A stretch of 10,198 bases of DNA, taken from positions 10,245-20,442 of the forward strand of contig DAAL01000034.1 in assembly GCA_001701065.1 (NCBI GenBank), read 5' to 3'. Under the pieces are notes generated by a model that did not search any database, had not been told where the DNA came from, and saw nothing but the letters and a program-made list of their open reading frames with translations. This document shows positions 1 through 7,826 of this stretch, piece by piece (position 1 is the first letter of the stretch; each line of letters opens with the position of its first letter). Source of the stretch: Bacteroidales bacterium GP4. Its GTDB lineage: Bacteria > Bacteroidota > Bacteroidia > Bacteroidales > Muribaculaceae. A program made the position numbers and the translations under genes.

Positions 1-1409
1 GCGGCAATGACGTTGACTTCCCCCACGGAAGCAACTACGCGCATCTGCAAGAAGCGATAGACAAAGGTCTTGTAAAGCCAGAGACACTGGAACGCGCTGT
101 CAAGAATGTGCTCAGGCACAAGTTCCGCGCCGGTCTTTTCGACAAGGACGCTTATCTTTACAGCAGCGAAAACATCACCCTGGATTCTCCCGAAGAGCGC
201 AAGACTGCTTACGACATAGCTTCACAATCAGTGGTGCTTCTTAAAAATGACGGCATTCTGCCCCTGAAAGAGCATAAAAACATATTGCTGACAGGCCCCA
301 ACGCCAACACGTTCTGGGCTATGTGCGGCGACTATTCTTTCCCTGCAATGAGCTACTTCTGGAAGAAAATGGCGGTTGATCCCGAACATCCCCACATTGT
401 GGACCTCCTTGAAGGCATGGAATCGCGTAAACCGGGCGATGTCACCGTCATGTATTCCCGCGGATGCGACTGGACTGAGGAGATAGAAACCAAATACTCC
501 AAGGACGGCGACGAGCGCGCATGGGACTACCAGATTCTGCACCGCAAAGTCGATTCCGGCGAAAAAGCCGACAAAGAGGAAGCGTTGGCTATGGCAAAGA
601 AGGCTGATGTGATCATCGCGGCTGTGGGCGAAAACGTGATGCTGTGCGGCGAGAACCGTGACCGCCAAGGACTGCGCCTGCCGGGAAAACAGGAACAGTA
701 TGTGCAGGAACTTATCGCGACAGGGAAGCCAGTGGTATTAGTGATGTTCGGAGGACGCGCCCAAATCATTTCGGGTCTTGCTGAAAAGTGCGCGGCAGTA
801 ATCCAAGCATGGTATCCGGGCGAGGAAGGCGGAAACGCAGTGGCTGACATCCTCTACGGCAACATCTCCCCCTCAGCAAAACTGTCAGTAAGCTATCCCA
901 ACACGGAAATCTACGAGCCTATCTGCTACAACTACTCCACCGAAAAGGATCCGAGAGTAGAATGGGAATTCGGGTACGGACTCAGCTACACTACATTTGA
1001 CTATAAGAACCTTAACGTAACTGACGAAGCCAACACAACCGACGAAGCGATAGAATTGACATTTGACGTAACCAACACCGGCTCCGTACAAGCCGATGAA
1101 ATCGCCCAGATATACATCTCACCGGCTGACGACAACCGGAACATCCGTCCCATCCAGCTTCAAGGATTCGCACGTGTGCCATTAGCTCCCGGAGAGACAA
1201 AGACAGTCAAAGTAAAGCTATACACTGAACAGTTAGGCTACTACTCCAATGACGGCAAACGCCAATGGAACATCATCCCCGGACGATTCACCGTCAAAGT
1301 AGGAGCCTCATCGACCGACATAAAGCTTCAGAAAGAAATAGAACTGAAAGGACAACCAGTAGAGAAACCGCTGCGCGACTTCTATTTCTCCGAAAGCACA
1401 GTCAAGTAA
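1..1409 (+). CDS. Glycoside hydrolase family 3 enzyme (beta-glucosidase/xylosidase type), 5'-truncated
   Basis: The reading frame is open from base 3, so the gene enters from the left edge. 468 residues are visible, ending at TAA 1407-1409. The window opens on GNDVDFP, the end of the GH3 barrel domain. SVVLLKNDGILPL (about residues 76-88) then begins the alpha/beta sandwich domain. CGENRDR carries a conserved glutamate (residue 217 of the visible part), in the region where GH3 enzymes place the acid/base. YPGEEGGNAVADILYG is a typical GH3 signature. EFGYGLSYTTF introduces a C-terminal fibronectin-III-like domain (about 320-450). The nucleophile aspartate and any signal peptide lie upstream, outside the window. 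Family knowledge: GH3 enzymes release glucose, xylose or related sugars from the non-reducing ends of beta-linked oligosaccharides, in Bacteroidales usually in the periplasm. The exact substrate cannot be read here. The next gene starts 4 bp after the stop, suggesting one transcript. Confidence 0.93.
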   Translation, partial: GNDVDFPHGSNYAHLQEAIDKGLVKPETLERAVKNVLRHKFRAGLFDKDAYLYSSENITLDSPEERKTAYDIASQSVVLLKNDGILPLKEHKNILLTGPNANTFWAMCGDYSFPAMSYFWKKMAVDPEHPHIVDLLEGMESRKPGDVTVMYSRGCDWTEEIETKYSKDGDERAWDYQILHRKVDSGEKADKEEALAMAKKADVIIAAVGENVMLCGENRDRQGLRLPGKQEQYVQELIATGKPVVLVMFGGRAQIISGLAEKCAAVIQAWYPGEEGGNAVADILYGNISPSAKLSVSYPNTEIYEPICYNYSTEKDPRVEWEFGYGLSYTTFDYKNLNVTDEANTTDEAIELTFDVTNTGSVQADEIAQIYISPADDNRNIRPIQLQGFARVPLAPGETKTVKVKLYTEQLGYYSNDGKRQWNIIPGRFTVKVGASSTDIKLQKEIELKGQPVEKPLRDFYFSESTVK

Positions 1410-1413
1410 CCCG

Positions 1414-2562
1414 ATGAAAGCATTAAAAACAGCACTTAAACTTCTTGCAGGACTATTTATCGGAATCACGGCGGGATTCCTTATCGCCTTCCTGATTGTA
1501 GTCCTGTTCACTGACACCGATGCCGCCACATTCGCATCCAATATGACGGAAATCAATGTCAGCGAAGGCTTACTTTCCGGCGGTGTGGGCTTGGTGAGCG
1601 CAATTGTCGCCGCTTTCATCCTGATAATTCTGCATGAAGCGGGTCACTTAGTGTTCGGACTACTCTCAGGCTACCGTTTTGTGTCGTTCCGTGTATTTAA
1701 CCTCACGTTTATCCGCATCAACGGGAAAATCAGGGTGAAACGTTTCGCCATCGCGGGAACAGGCGGTCAATGCCTTTTGACTCCGCCTGACCTGCCGTTG
1801 AATAAAATCCCCGTGACGATGTACAATCTGGGAGGAATCGTGTTCAACATTGCGGCACTTGTGCTCGTGACGCCGTTGCTGTGGTGCGACCTCCACCCCT
1901 TAATGCTTGAGGCAGTGGTGATTTTCATACTGGTGGATGTAATCATCATCATCACTAACGGAATACCCATGCGCATGGGCGGAATAAGCAACGATGCCCT
2001 CAATGCGCTCTCCTTGCGCCATGACGAGAAAGCCAAGCGAGGACTTGTGGGTATGCTGCGCTCCAATGCTTTGATTCAGGAAGGGGTGCGCCCGAAGGAT
2101 ATGCCCGACGAGTTGTTTGAGATTCATGGCGAAGTCAACTACAAGAATCCGCTTGAAGTGGCTATCCCCATGATGGAAGCTTCAAGGCTCATCGACGAGA
2201 TGCGGTGGGAGGAAGCCTATGACAAGTTCAGCAGCTTGTCAGCCCACAGCGACGAAATAATAAAGCTTTACGTAAAAGAGATACAGTGCGAGGTAGTTTT
2301 CACCTCGCTCGTGACAGGACGCATCGAGGAAGCCACCGGCATTTATCCGAAAATACGTCAATATGTGCAGGCTTACCGCAAAGTTTCCTCCGGAAAAGAA
2401 CGAGTGCTCTGCGCCATGGCACTCATCCATGACCGGGAGAAAGCCGAAGCTATATATGAAGGTGTCCTGAAACGCAAAGAGCAATACCTTCTGCAAGGTG
2501 AACTTAAGAGCGATTTAGCCGTAATGAAGGAAATGTTAGAAAAATTCCAAGAAACTATTTAA
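1414..2562 (+). CDS. M50-like (site-2-protease-type) membrane protein with helical C-terminal half
   Basis: A 382-residue protein starting 4 bp after the GH3 stop, so probably co-transcribed and translationally coupled. The N-terminal half is membranous, with likely helices at about 8-32, 56-78, 136-157 and 162-182. The second helix ends in HEAGH (residues 74-78), the zinc-binding HExxH motif of M50 intramembrane metalloproteases. The later segment NGIPMRMGGISND (182-194) sits where M50 proteins carry N-x-x-P…D, so D194 is the candidate third zinc ligand, although the usual NxxPxPxLDG is poorly preserved. NLGGIVFN (138-145) fits the helix between the two motifs. Residues about 200-382 are predicted soluble, charged and helical, possibly TPR-like, with no PDZ domain visible. 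Inference: a membrane-embedded protease, or an inactive relative, with a protein-binding tail. Its substrate is unknown, and the pairing with GH3 gives no clear clue. Confidence 0.72.
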   Translation: MKALKTALKLLAGLFIGITAGFLIAFLIVVLFTDTDAATFASNMTEINVSEGLLSGGVGLVSAIVAAFILIILHEAGHLVFGLLSGYRFVSFRVFNLTFIRINGKIRVKRFAIAGTGGQCLLTPPDLPLNKIPVTMYNLGGIVFNIAALVLVTPLLWCDLHPLMLEAVVIFILVDVIIIITNGIPMRMGGISNDALNALSLRHDEKAKRGLVGMLRSNALIQEGVRPKDMPDELFEIHGEVNYKNPLEVAIPMMEASRLIDEMRWEEAYDKFSSLSAHSDEIIKLYVKEIQCEVVFTSLVTGRIEEATGIYPKIRQYVQAYRKVSSGKERVLCAMALIHDREKAEAIYEGVLKRKEQYLLQGELKSDLAVMKEMLEKFQETI

Positions 2563-2691
2563 ATCCCAAGGCAGTCATAATTCACGCTTAATAACATAAT
2601 TTTATAACATTTTAGCTCCATATAATCAACTTTGATTACCGATACGTCGTTTTTGGTGATAAAATGCTAATGTAAAATTACTCACTGAATT

Positions 2692-4077
2692 ATGGAACCG
2701 AATAATCTTCACCCCAGCGATGACTGGCGGTCATTGACCATCTATCAGGTCATGGTAGGCTCTTATCAGCACGGCGAAGGCGGAGCCGAAGGATACAATG
2801 ACCTATGGGGCCCGGAGGGAGAACGCAAAAACGGCAATCTCCGTGGAGTCATTAACGCTCTTGACCACATCAAAGGCCTCGGCGTGACTGCGATATGGCT
2901 TACCCCGATATTTGACAGTTCGGAGTCCGACGGCGACGAAAAGCTAAGGGCGTCGGGCTATTTCGCCAACGATTATTTCAAAATCGATCCTCACTTCGGA
3001 ACCGAAGATGAACTTCGCGAACTTGTAGACAAAGCCCACGAAAGAGGCATGTACGTTCTGCTCGACGGAGTGTTCGGACACCACGGCGGAGTAAAAAATC
3101 CGTCACCGTCAGGATTCAACATCGACTCCACCCCCACCCTGAGCGAACGCGGCGAGGACGGCGGCACAGGCAATGTCAAATATCCGGAGTCACTTGACTA
3201 TTTTAAAGAAGTGGCTACCTACTGGATTGACAAGTTTGACATTGACGGATGGCGTTTAGACCAGGCTTATCAACTCTGTCAGGACGGACACAACTACTGG
3301 TGCGAGATATCGGAAACGGTACGCAACCTTTGCGACAGCCGCCGTGAACAAGGTAAACAATGGGGCACTTTGGGCTACATGGTAGGCGAAGACTGGAGCG
3401 ATGCCGGAGGAATAAGCGCACGTGTGTACCGCGACGGAGGACTGAAAAGCGCATTTGACTTCGACGGAAAGCAACTCGTGAGCGGCTCAATGGACGGACA
3501 GGACTCGGGAGGTCTTGACAATGGATGGGACGATGTGATAAAGGTATACTCCCCGCCATCGGAAAGAGGCTATTACCCTGACGATGTACTGCCTAATCTG
3601 TTCCTCAGCAACCATGACGGCGTGAGAGTGGGCGACAATTTCTACGACGGCAAAAATGAAATAAACCTGATGACCCGATTCGCCATCTTAGCCGGTTATC
3701 CGGGACCTATCACCCTATATTACGGCGATGAGTTTGCCGACCTGTCACGTGACTGTGAAGGCGCGCAGCCCGACAACGCGTCACGCACGAGCGGTCACCT
3801 CAAACCAGAAGATGACCGTGAACGCCGGTTTGCCAACTACGTAAGGGATGCAATGACATTCCGCCGCGACAATCCGGCAATGTGGCGAGGCAAGCAGCAA
3901 TTTGACCGGTACAAGCAGGGCGATGCCGAGATACTTGTTGTGGTCAAAACCGACGAGGAGACAGGCAACCGAGTGGCGATGGTATTTGCCGACAGAGATG
4001 CCGAAGTCACCATTACCGGGACTGAAATCCCCGTGAAAGTGAAGGGCTACGTCCCCGCACTCGTCAAACTCGCCTAA
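2692..4077 (+). CDS. Alpha-amylase family (GH13) enzyme, no signal peptide
   Basis: A 461-residue protein with the GH13 catalytic barrel. Conserved regions in order: DGVFGH (125-130; region I, with the usual Asn replaced by Gly129), DGWRLD (185-190; nucleophile D190 and R188), VGEDW (acid/base E233) and SNHD (306-309; D309). GYFANDYFKIDPHFGT (about 89-104) is the usual substrate-binding segment. A short beta-rich tail (about 405-461) fits a compact domain C. The N-terminus (MEPNNLHPSDDWRSLTIYQV) has no signal peptide or lipobox, so it probably acts in the cytoplasm on maltodextrins or glycogen-type alpha-glucans. The subfamily and exact specificity cannot be settled by eye. A 129-bp AT-rich spacer separates it from the upstream gene. 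I see no convincing TAnnTTTG promoter there, although a weak TTTG (2652)/TAAAATTA (2673) pair exists. A strong terminator follows, so this may be a single-gene unit. Confidence 0.93.
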   Translation: MEPNNLHPSDDWRSLTIYQVMVGSYQHGEGGAEGYNDLWGPEGERKNGNLRGVINALDHIKGLGVTAIWLTPIFDSSESDGDEKLRASGYFANDYFKIDPHFGTEDELRELVDKAHERGMYVLLDGVFGHHGGVKNPSPSGFNIDSTPTLSERGEDGGTGNVKYPESLDYFKEVATYWIDKFDIDGWRLDQAYQLCQDGHNYWCEISETVRNLCDSRREQGKQWGTLGYMVGEDWSDAGGISARVYRDGGLKSAFDFDGKQLVSGSMDGQDSGGLDNGWDDVIKVYSPPSERGYYPDDVLPNLFLSNHDGVRVGDNFYDGKNEINLMTRFAILAGYPGPITLYYGDEFADLSRDCEGAQPDNASRTSGHLKPEDDRERRFANYVRDAMTFRRDNPAMWRGKQQFDRYKQGDAEILVVVKTDEETGNRVAMVFADRDAEVTITGTEIPVKVKGYVPALVKLA

Positions 4078-4102
4078 ACAACGATTAATTACCCTAACCA
4101 AG

Positions 4103-4141
4103 AATCCATCTTCTCAAGATAGTCAGGAAGATGGATTTTTT
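4103..4141 (+). terminator. Intrinsic terminator after the GH13 gene
   Basis: A perfect 11-bp inverted repeat: AATCCATCTTC (4103-4113) pairs with GAAGATGGATT (4127-4137) across a 13-base loop. The right arm runs into six consecutive T (4136-4141). It lies 26 bp after the GH13 stop codon and separates that gene from the sigma-factor unit. The reverse strand lacks an equally good T-run. Confidence 0.9.
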
Positions 4142-4223
4142 GCACCCGTCCGAAAAAATTTTCACTTAATAAGGAACTATTCATGAAAAACAACAACTAA
4201 CTTAGCAAACAGAAACGGACTAC

Positions 4224-4724
4224 ATGGACGAGACCACCGAATATACACAGGCATTCACCGCCTTAGTCAAGCGACACGAGAAAATCATATTCAGTGTAAG
4301 CTTCTTCTATGCTACCGCCGATGTCCCATTCGAGGATCTGCGGCAAGAGATTCTGATGTCCCTTTACAAAGGCTATTCTTCATTCAAAGGCAACAGCACG
4401 GAAGCCACATGGGTGTACCGCGTCAGCATCAACACGTGCTTGTTCTCACTAAAGCGATATACTCCGAGATTCAGGACGGTTCCCATCGAGGAAATACACG
4501 CTCTAAATTCAGGAGAAGATTCTGACATTGAATTCCGGCACAAGCTCCAGTGGCTCTATAACGCCATCGCCGGGTTGAATCCGATGGAAAAAGCTCTCAT
4601 CATAATGTGGCTCGACGAGTTGACCTACGAAGAAATCGCCGCCAACATGGGCATTCCCCGCAACACGGTAGCATCGCGCCTTCACCGCATCAAGGAAAAA
4701 TTATCATCTAAAAAAGAAATATGA
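4224..4724 (+). CDS. ECF-type RNA polymerase sigma-70 factor
   Basis: A 166-residue protein of standard ECF length. Residues about 12-78 match sigma region 2: core-binding FEDLRQEILMSLYKGYSSF, then ATWVYRVSINTCL, the usual -10-recognition helix region. Residues about 107-161 match region 4, with LNPMEKALIIMWLDELTYEEIAANMGIPRNTVASRLHRIKEKL containing the DNA-binding helix-turn-helix. No region 3 is present. The stop overlaps the next start (ATGA), the usual arrangement of an ECF sigma factor and its membrane anti-sigma partner. Upstream, GGAAC at 4173-4177 resembles a -35 element that ECF factors use for autoregulation, but I could not place a matching -10 element. The regulon is unknown. Confidence 0.92.
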   Translation: MDETTEYTQAFTALVKRHEKIIFSVSFFYATADVPFEDLRQEILMSLYKGYSSFKGNSTEATWVYRVSINTCLFSLKRYTPRFRTVPIEEIHALNSGEDSDIEFRHKLQWLYNAIAGLNPMEKALIIMWLDELTYEEIAANMGIPRNTVASRLHRIKEKLSSKKEI

Positions 4725-5284
4725 ATATGGAACTCGAAGATTTGAAATCGGCATGGAAATCAGTTGAGCCACATATCGAAAACGCATCAGGGCATAATGC
4801 ATCAGGATTATCGCCCCAAAAAAGATGCGACACAAAATCAAAATTGCTGCGACGTGTCTACATAAGCGCAGCAACAACATTTATATGCCTGGTGTTAATG
4901 GCAACATCGCGCCTGTGGGCACTAATGAGATTCCCCCTATCATGGCTCATAGCCACTACCCTATTCATTTTTATCGCACTTCTGTTAGAGCTATATCTTG
5001 CCAGGCTCATAAGCAAAATCGACCTATGGAATTTTTCCCACACCGAAGTCCTGTCGGCTGTTATACGAGTAAAGAGATATTACCGACACATTGAGCTTTG
5101 GCTGTCGGCTCTTGCCATGGTGATATTCGGATGGATTACATTTCTCCCTCCGCTTGCCGGTTCGCGGCAAATACTATTGCCATGGATATTATTTGCTATC
5201 GGACTGGGCATCGAATACATCGTGTACCGGAAAAACATTAAAAATCTCGACACGCTTAAAGAGTGGACTGAAGAAAACAACTGA
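4721..5284 (+). CDS. Four-helix membrane protein, candidate anti-sigma factor
   Basis: A 187-residue protein whose start overlaps the sigma-factor stop by 4 bp. A second in-frame ATG at 4727 would also work. The N-terminus MELEDLKSAWKSVEP resembles the short cytoplasmic sigma-binding head of small Bacteroidetes membrane partners of ECF factors. Residues 21-45 are polar. Four hydrophobic segments follow at about 46-64, 73-96, 124-144 and 150-169, with a basic loop near 116-123 and a charged tail (KNLDTLKEWTEENN). There is no classical zinc anti-sigma (ZAS) HxxxCxxC motif. The role is inferred from context: hold the sigma factor at the inner membrane until a signal arrives. Confidence in a real membrane protein is high; confidence in the anti-sigma role is about 0.6. 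Confidence 0.8.
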   Translation: MNMELEDLKSAWKSVEPHIENASGHNASGLSPQKRCDTKSKLLRRVYISAATTFICLVLMATSRLWALMRFPLSWLIATTLFIFIALLLELYLARLISKIDLWNFSHTEVLSAVIRVKRYYRHIELWLSALAMVIFGWITFLPPLAGSRQILLPWILFAIGLGIEYIVYRKNIKNLDTLKEWTEENN

Positions 5285-5303
5285 CAACCAACATCAATTC
5301 ATT

Positions 5304-6005
5304 ATGAAATTTATATTATCACGCACTGACGACTTCAAGCGTCACACAAAGAAATGGATAGTAGGCTACGGCTTACTGTTTTGGTTCATCAGCCAAATAG
5401 CGGCAATGGCACTCCTCGTGGCGTGCATGGCTATCTACAACCACGCGGGACTTAATCCCGACACAATGACCCATTTCGCCGGGAATCCGGAAACCACCAA
5501 GACTCTGGGCTCAATGGCGTATGTGCTTATCACTGTCATAATCATAGCACCGCTGCAGGAAGAATGCATTTTCAGGCTTGGGCTGTCGTTCAAGAAACTC
5601 CATATAGCATTAGGAGCAGCCGCAATACCCCTTTATGCGATGTGGCAGCACATAGGGATGTCCGCCACAACTTCACCTATTATATATTATATTGCATATG
5701 TAGCTGCTATTGCTGCCGTCTTCTCTCTCGTGTATTTCCTTTCGCCCGATGGATTCTGGCAACGCAAGAAGGACCAATGGCTCAAACCGGCAATGTGGCT
5801 GACAGCAATAGCTTTCGGGCTTCTGCACATGGTAGCATTCAGCAACTACAGCATTGTCCTCATACCTTACATGCTCTGTGTAGTCATGATACCGTTTCTC
5901 GCCGGATGCGCCATCACTTATTACCGTGTCAACCTCGGATTCTGGTGGGGAGTGGGACTGCATGTGTTCAACAACATCCCGGCAATATTCGTTCTCGTGA
6001 CATAA
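5304..6005 (+). CDS. CPBP-family intramembrane metalloprotease
   Basis: A 233-residue polytopic membrane protein starting at ATG 5304, 19 bp after the upstream stop. A longer open frame back to 5154 overlaps the previous gene and lacks the expected N-terminus, so I reject it. All three CPBP (Abi/Rce1-like) motifs are present in order: EECIFR (E86, E87, R91; EExxxR), FGLLH (F171, H175; FxxxH) and HVFNN (H220, N224; HxxxN). These glutamates and histidines form the catalytic centre of the Rce1-type family. Hydrophobic segments lie at about 20-45, 70-85, 97-115, 124-146, 160-180, 186-208 and 215-232. Family roles include prenyl-protein processing, bacteriocin immunity and regulated proteolysis. 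Position after the sigma/anti-sigma pair suggests, without proof, action on a membrane signalling partner. Confidence 0.88.
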   Translation: MKFILSRTDDFKRHTKKWIVGYGLLFWFISQIAAMALLVACMAIYNHAGLNPDTMTHFAGNPETTKTLGSMAYVLITVIIIAPLQEECIFRLGLSFKKLHIALGAAAIPLYAMWQHIGMSATTSPIIYYIAYVAAIAAVFSLVYFLSPDGFWQRKKDQWLKPAMWLTAIAFGLLHMVAFSNYSIVLIPYMLCVVMIPFLAGCAITYYRVNLGFWWGVGLHVFNNIPAIFVLVT

Positions 6006-6090
6006 TAAAAGAGGAAAGCAGTGTTCCGGTGAGTCACCTCGCATAGCGCCAAAATCAGCAAGGATGATTACCGTGACACTGCCCTTTTCG
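6005..6090 (-). ncRNA. Candidate small structured RNA with a pseudoknot (unidentified)
   Basis: A minus-strand promoter, closing stem, internal pseudoknot and T-rich end fit together in about 86 bases. On the minus strand a GCAGTGT arm (plus 6076-6082) pairs with ACACTGC (plus 6018-6024). CGG/CCG (plus 6071-6073 with 6027-6029) continues the stem after a 2x2 internal loop. Inside, AAUCA/UGAUU (plus 6065-6069 and 6053-6057) forms a hairpin with loop UCCUUGC. Loop bases CCUUGC (plus 6058-6063) can pair with GCGAGG (plus 6037-6042). One of those six pairs is a G·U wobble in the minus-strand RNA but would be an A·C mismatch in plus-strand RNA, which favours minus-strand transcription. After the stem comes TTTCCTCTTTTATT, acting as a weak terminator. 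I do not recognise the RNA family. The alternative is a bidirectional terminator between convergent units. Confidence 0.48.
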
Positions 6091-6095
6091 TTGCA

Positions 6096-6128
6096 CAAAG
6101 GTATCAACTGCGGGATAAAAATGAACAA
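6096..6128 (-). promoter_or_regulatory. Bacteroidetes-type promoter of the candidate minus-strand RNA
   Basis: On the minus strand, TACCTTTG (plus 6096-6103) is a perfect TAnnTTTG -7 element. TTG (plus 6126-6128) lies 22 bp upstream of it as a -33 element. Transcription would begin near 6088-6091, just before the closing stem of the candidate RNA. The spacing is slightly longer than the usual 19-21 bp but equals that of the ATPase promoter in this window. Confidence 0.5.
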
Positions 6129-6219
6129 TTTCACAGCAGACACATCAATGGACACTACACATCAGCCTAATTAACAACAGAATACACACCTATCCATCAG
6201 TTTGTCCGCAGCCGAATAG

Positions 6220-6249
6220 TTGATAATCGGGAAAAATATACTACCTTTA
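6220..6249 (+). promoter_or_regulatory. Bacteroidetes-type promoter of the TPR regulator gene
   Basis: TTG at 6220-6222 and TACCTTTA at 6242-6249 (TAnnTTTG with the last base changed) are separated by 19 bp, the normal -33/-7 spacing. The ATG at 6255 lies only 5 bp beyond the -7 element, so the expected transcript start falls on or next to the start codon. Confidence 0.6.
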
Positions 6250-6254
6250 CACGC

Positions 6255-7793
6255 ATGAAAAATTTACTGTTATTTATCACATTTATGCTTCCGGTGGTAA
6301 TGGGATGCCAACGCTCCAAGCCGGCAGCGGGAGAAAGTTGGTCAGTGCGCGTTGACTCCACTTCGGCGCACCAGCGGGCATGGGTCATGTGCGATGAAGG
6401 CGCACCCAGGGAAGATTGTATCGCTCTACAAAAGAAAGCGGTGGCGGACCTTGAAACAGGACAATCCCAGGATGATCCGGTGGAAGTGCTTGCGCAGATG
6501 GGGCTATTCTATAATTATGTGGGCGATTACCGCAACGGAATAGAATATCTGCAGAAAGCGGAGAAATATCTTGAAGAACATCCGGAATATGAATTGGGAG
6601 AAGGCGCAATACAACTCTACGGCGACATGGGCGATCTATACCGCATACTCGGTATGATTCCCGAATCAAGGTCGGCATTCCGGAAGGGCATCGCCATAAG
6701 CCACCAACTTGGAGGAAGACTTCTCAGCGATCTTTATTGCTTCTTGGCAGCCACTTATGAGGATTATCCTGATTCAGTGCTCTACTGTTACGACATGGCA
6801 TTGAAAGCGATAGACGAGGGAGGCGCACGCACCAACCGGGACAAACTGCGACAAAAAGTGCTCTCAGAACGCGCTGACTACATGGTGATGTCGGGACTAT
6901 GGAAAGATTCAATCGATGCCTGCGTAAGGACGCTCGAAGAGCTTAACGATTCGGATGCGTGGATGCCGGCGATAAAGGAAGCTCAACTGGGATGCGCCTA
7001 TGTAACGCAAGGGCAAACCGCCAAAGGCATAGGGCTTCTCGAAAACGCAATAGCCGAAATACGCGAAAGCGGCGACATAGACACCGAGATACAATATCTC
7101 GACCCGTTGATGGAAGCCTACGCCAAGAACGGCTATTCCGACCGCCTTCTAAAAGAATTTTTTCGCTACGACCAACTGCGCGACACAGTCCTTGACCACG
7201 AAAAGCTTCTGACTGTGATAGGCAGTGACATGCGGTATCAGACATCACGTGTACGCGCCGAAAACGAGATGCTTGAAATGAAAATGACCATTGTTAAACA
7301 ACGAATCGTATATGGCATAATCATCGCGGCAATAATCATAGCCACCATCGTCCTGTACTTCATCCTGAAAAGGCGTAATTACCGCAAGATACTTGGAGAA
7401 AAAACCATGAGAATAAATACACTCCTTGAAGACCACATAGCGCTTAACTCAAAAATAGAGCAACTTAATGTCCAAGTGGCTGACCGCCATGCCGCCGAAG
7501 AACGATTACAACTCCAACCAATACTGCTGGAAAAGGAACATGAAGAAGAGTTCAGAAAAACATTCAATGAACTACATCCTAACTTTATCGACGGATTAAG
7601 ACGCGACTTCAACGGTATAACTCCGGGACAAGAAATCATATGTATGCTCATCTATCTGTTCAAGACCAATGAAGAGATAGCTTTGGCATTAGGGATATCA
7701 CGTGAAAGCGTGGTGAAAAGCCGATACCGCATTCGCCGGAGGTTCAATCTTGACACAGAGGATGACCTTGACACATTTATTCATAATCGCTAA
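6255..7793 (+). CDS. Lipobox–TPR–transmembrane–LuxR-like HTH regulator
   Basis: A 512-residue protein of a common Bacteroidetes regulator architecture. The N-terminus MKNLLLFITFMLPVVMGC is a lipoprotein-like signal with candidate lipidated Cys18, which fixes the start at 6255 because later ATGs would destroy it. Residues about 75-320 are helical TPR-like repeats, for example the segments near 81-106, 120-150, 158-188 and 244-272. A single membrane helix spans 351-371 (IVYGIIIAAIIIATIVLYFI) followed by KRR. A charged coiled-coil-like linker covers about 376-440. The C-terminus (456-500) is a LuxR-like helix-turn-helix: ITPGQEIICMLIYLFKTNEEI then ALGISRESVVKSRYRIRRRF. Inference: a periplasmic TPR sensor passes a signal across the inner membrane to a cytoplasmic DNA-binding domain. 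Targets are unknown. Its stop lies 33 bp before the first unit of the palindrome array. Confidence 0.87.
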   Translation: MKNLLLFITFMLPVVMGCQRSKPAAGESWSVRVDSTSAHQRAWVMCDEGAPREDCIALQKKAVADLETGQSQDDPVEVLAQMGLFYNYVGDYRNGIEYLQKAEKYLEEHPEYELGEGAIQLYGDMGDLYRILGMIPESRSAFRKGIAISHQLGGRLLSDLYCFLAATYEDYPDSVLYCYDMALKAIDEGGARTNRDKLRQKVLSERADYMVMSGLWKDSIDACVRTLEELNDSDAWMPAIKEAQLGCAYVTQGQTAKGIGLLENAIAEIRESGDIDTEIQYLDPLMEAYAKNGYSDRLLKEFFRYDQLRDTVLDHEKLLTVIGSDMRYQTSRVRAENEMLEMKMTIVKQRIVYGIIIAAIIIATIVLYFILKRRNYRKILGEKTMRINTLLEDHIALNSKIEQLNVQVADRHAAEERLQLQPILLEKEHEEEFRKTFNELHPNFIDGLRRDFNGITPGQEIICMLIYLFKTNEEIALALGISRESVVKSRYRIRRRFNLDTEDDLDTFIHNR

Positions 7794-7826
7794 CTAACGT
7801 ATAATAAGCATAGTTATAAATTCAAA

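Noticed and set aside
4183..4200. Five-codon ORF (MKNNN) ahead of the sigma gene as a leader peptide
   Set aside because: It is too short to support, and there is no attenuator-like hairpin between it and the sigma-factor start.
4173..4205. GGAAC as an ECF autoregulatory promoter
   Set aside because: The -35-like GGAAC is visible, but no convincing -10 element or correctly spaced TAnnTTTG box follows, so it was not listed as a feature.
5154..5303. Longer start for the CPBP protease at 5154
   Set aside because: It lies inside the preceding membrane-protein gene in another frame. The ATG at 5304 gives a normal N-terminus and sits just after the upstream stop.
6018..6088. Plus-strand terminator of the CPBP gene
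   Set aside because: The stem exists, but the loop is 41 bases and the T-run is only four. The minus-strand reading as a small RNA explains more, though dual use is possible.
5673..6155. 160-residue minus-strand open frame
   Set aside because: It mostly mirrors the CPBP gene and has no family motifs. Its N-terminal part overlaps the candidate small RNA.
7798..7823. An eighteenth palindrome unit before the first
   Set aside because: At the predicted phase the arms CGTATAA/TAGTTAT do not match. Only a vague AGTTATAAATT resemblance remains.
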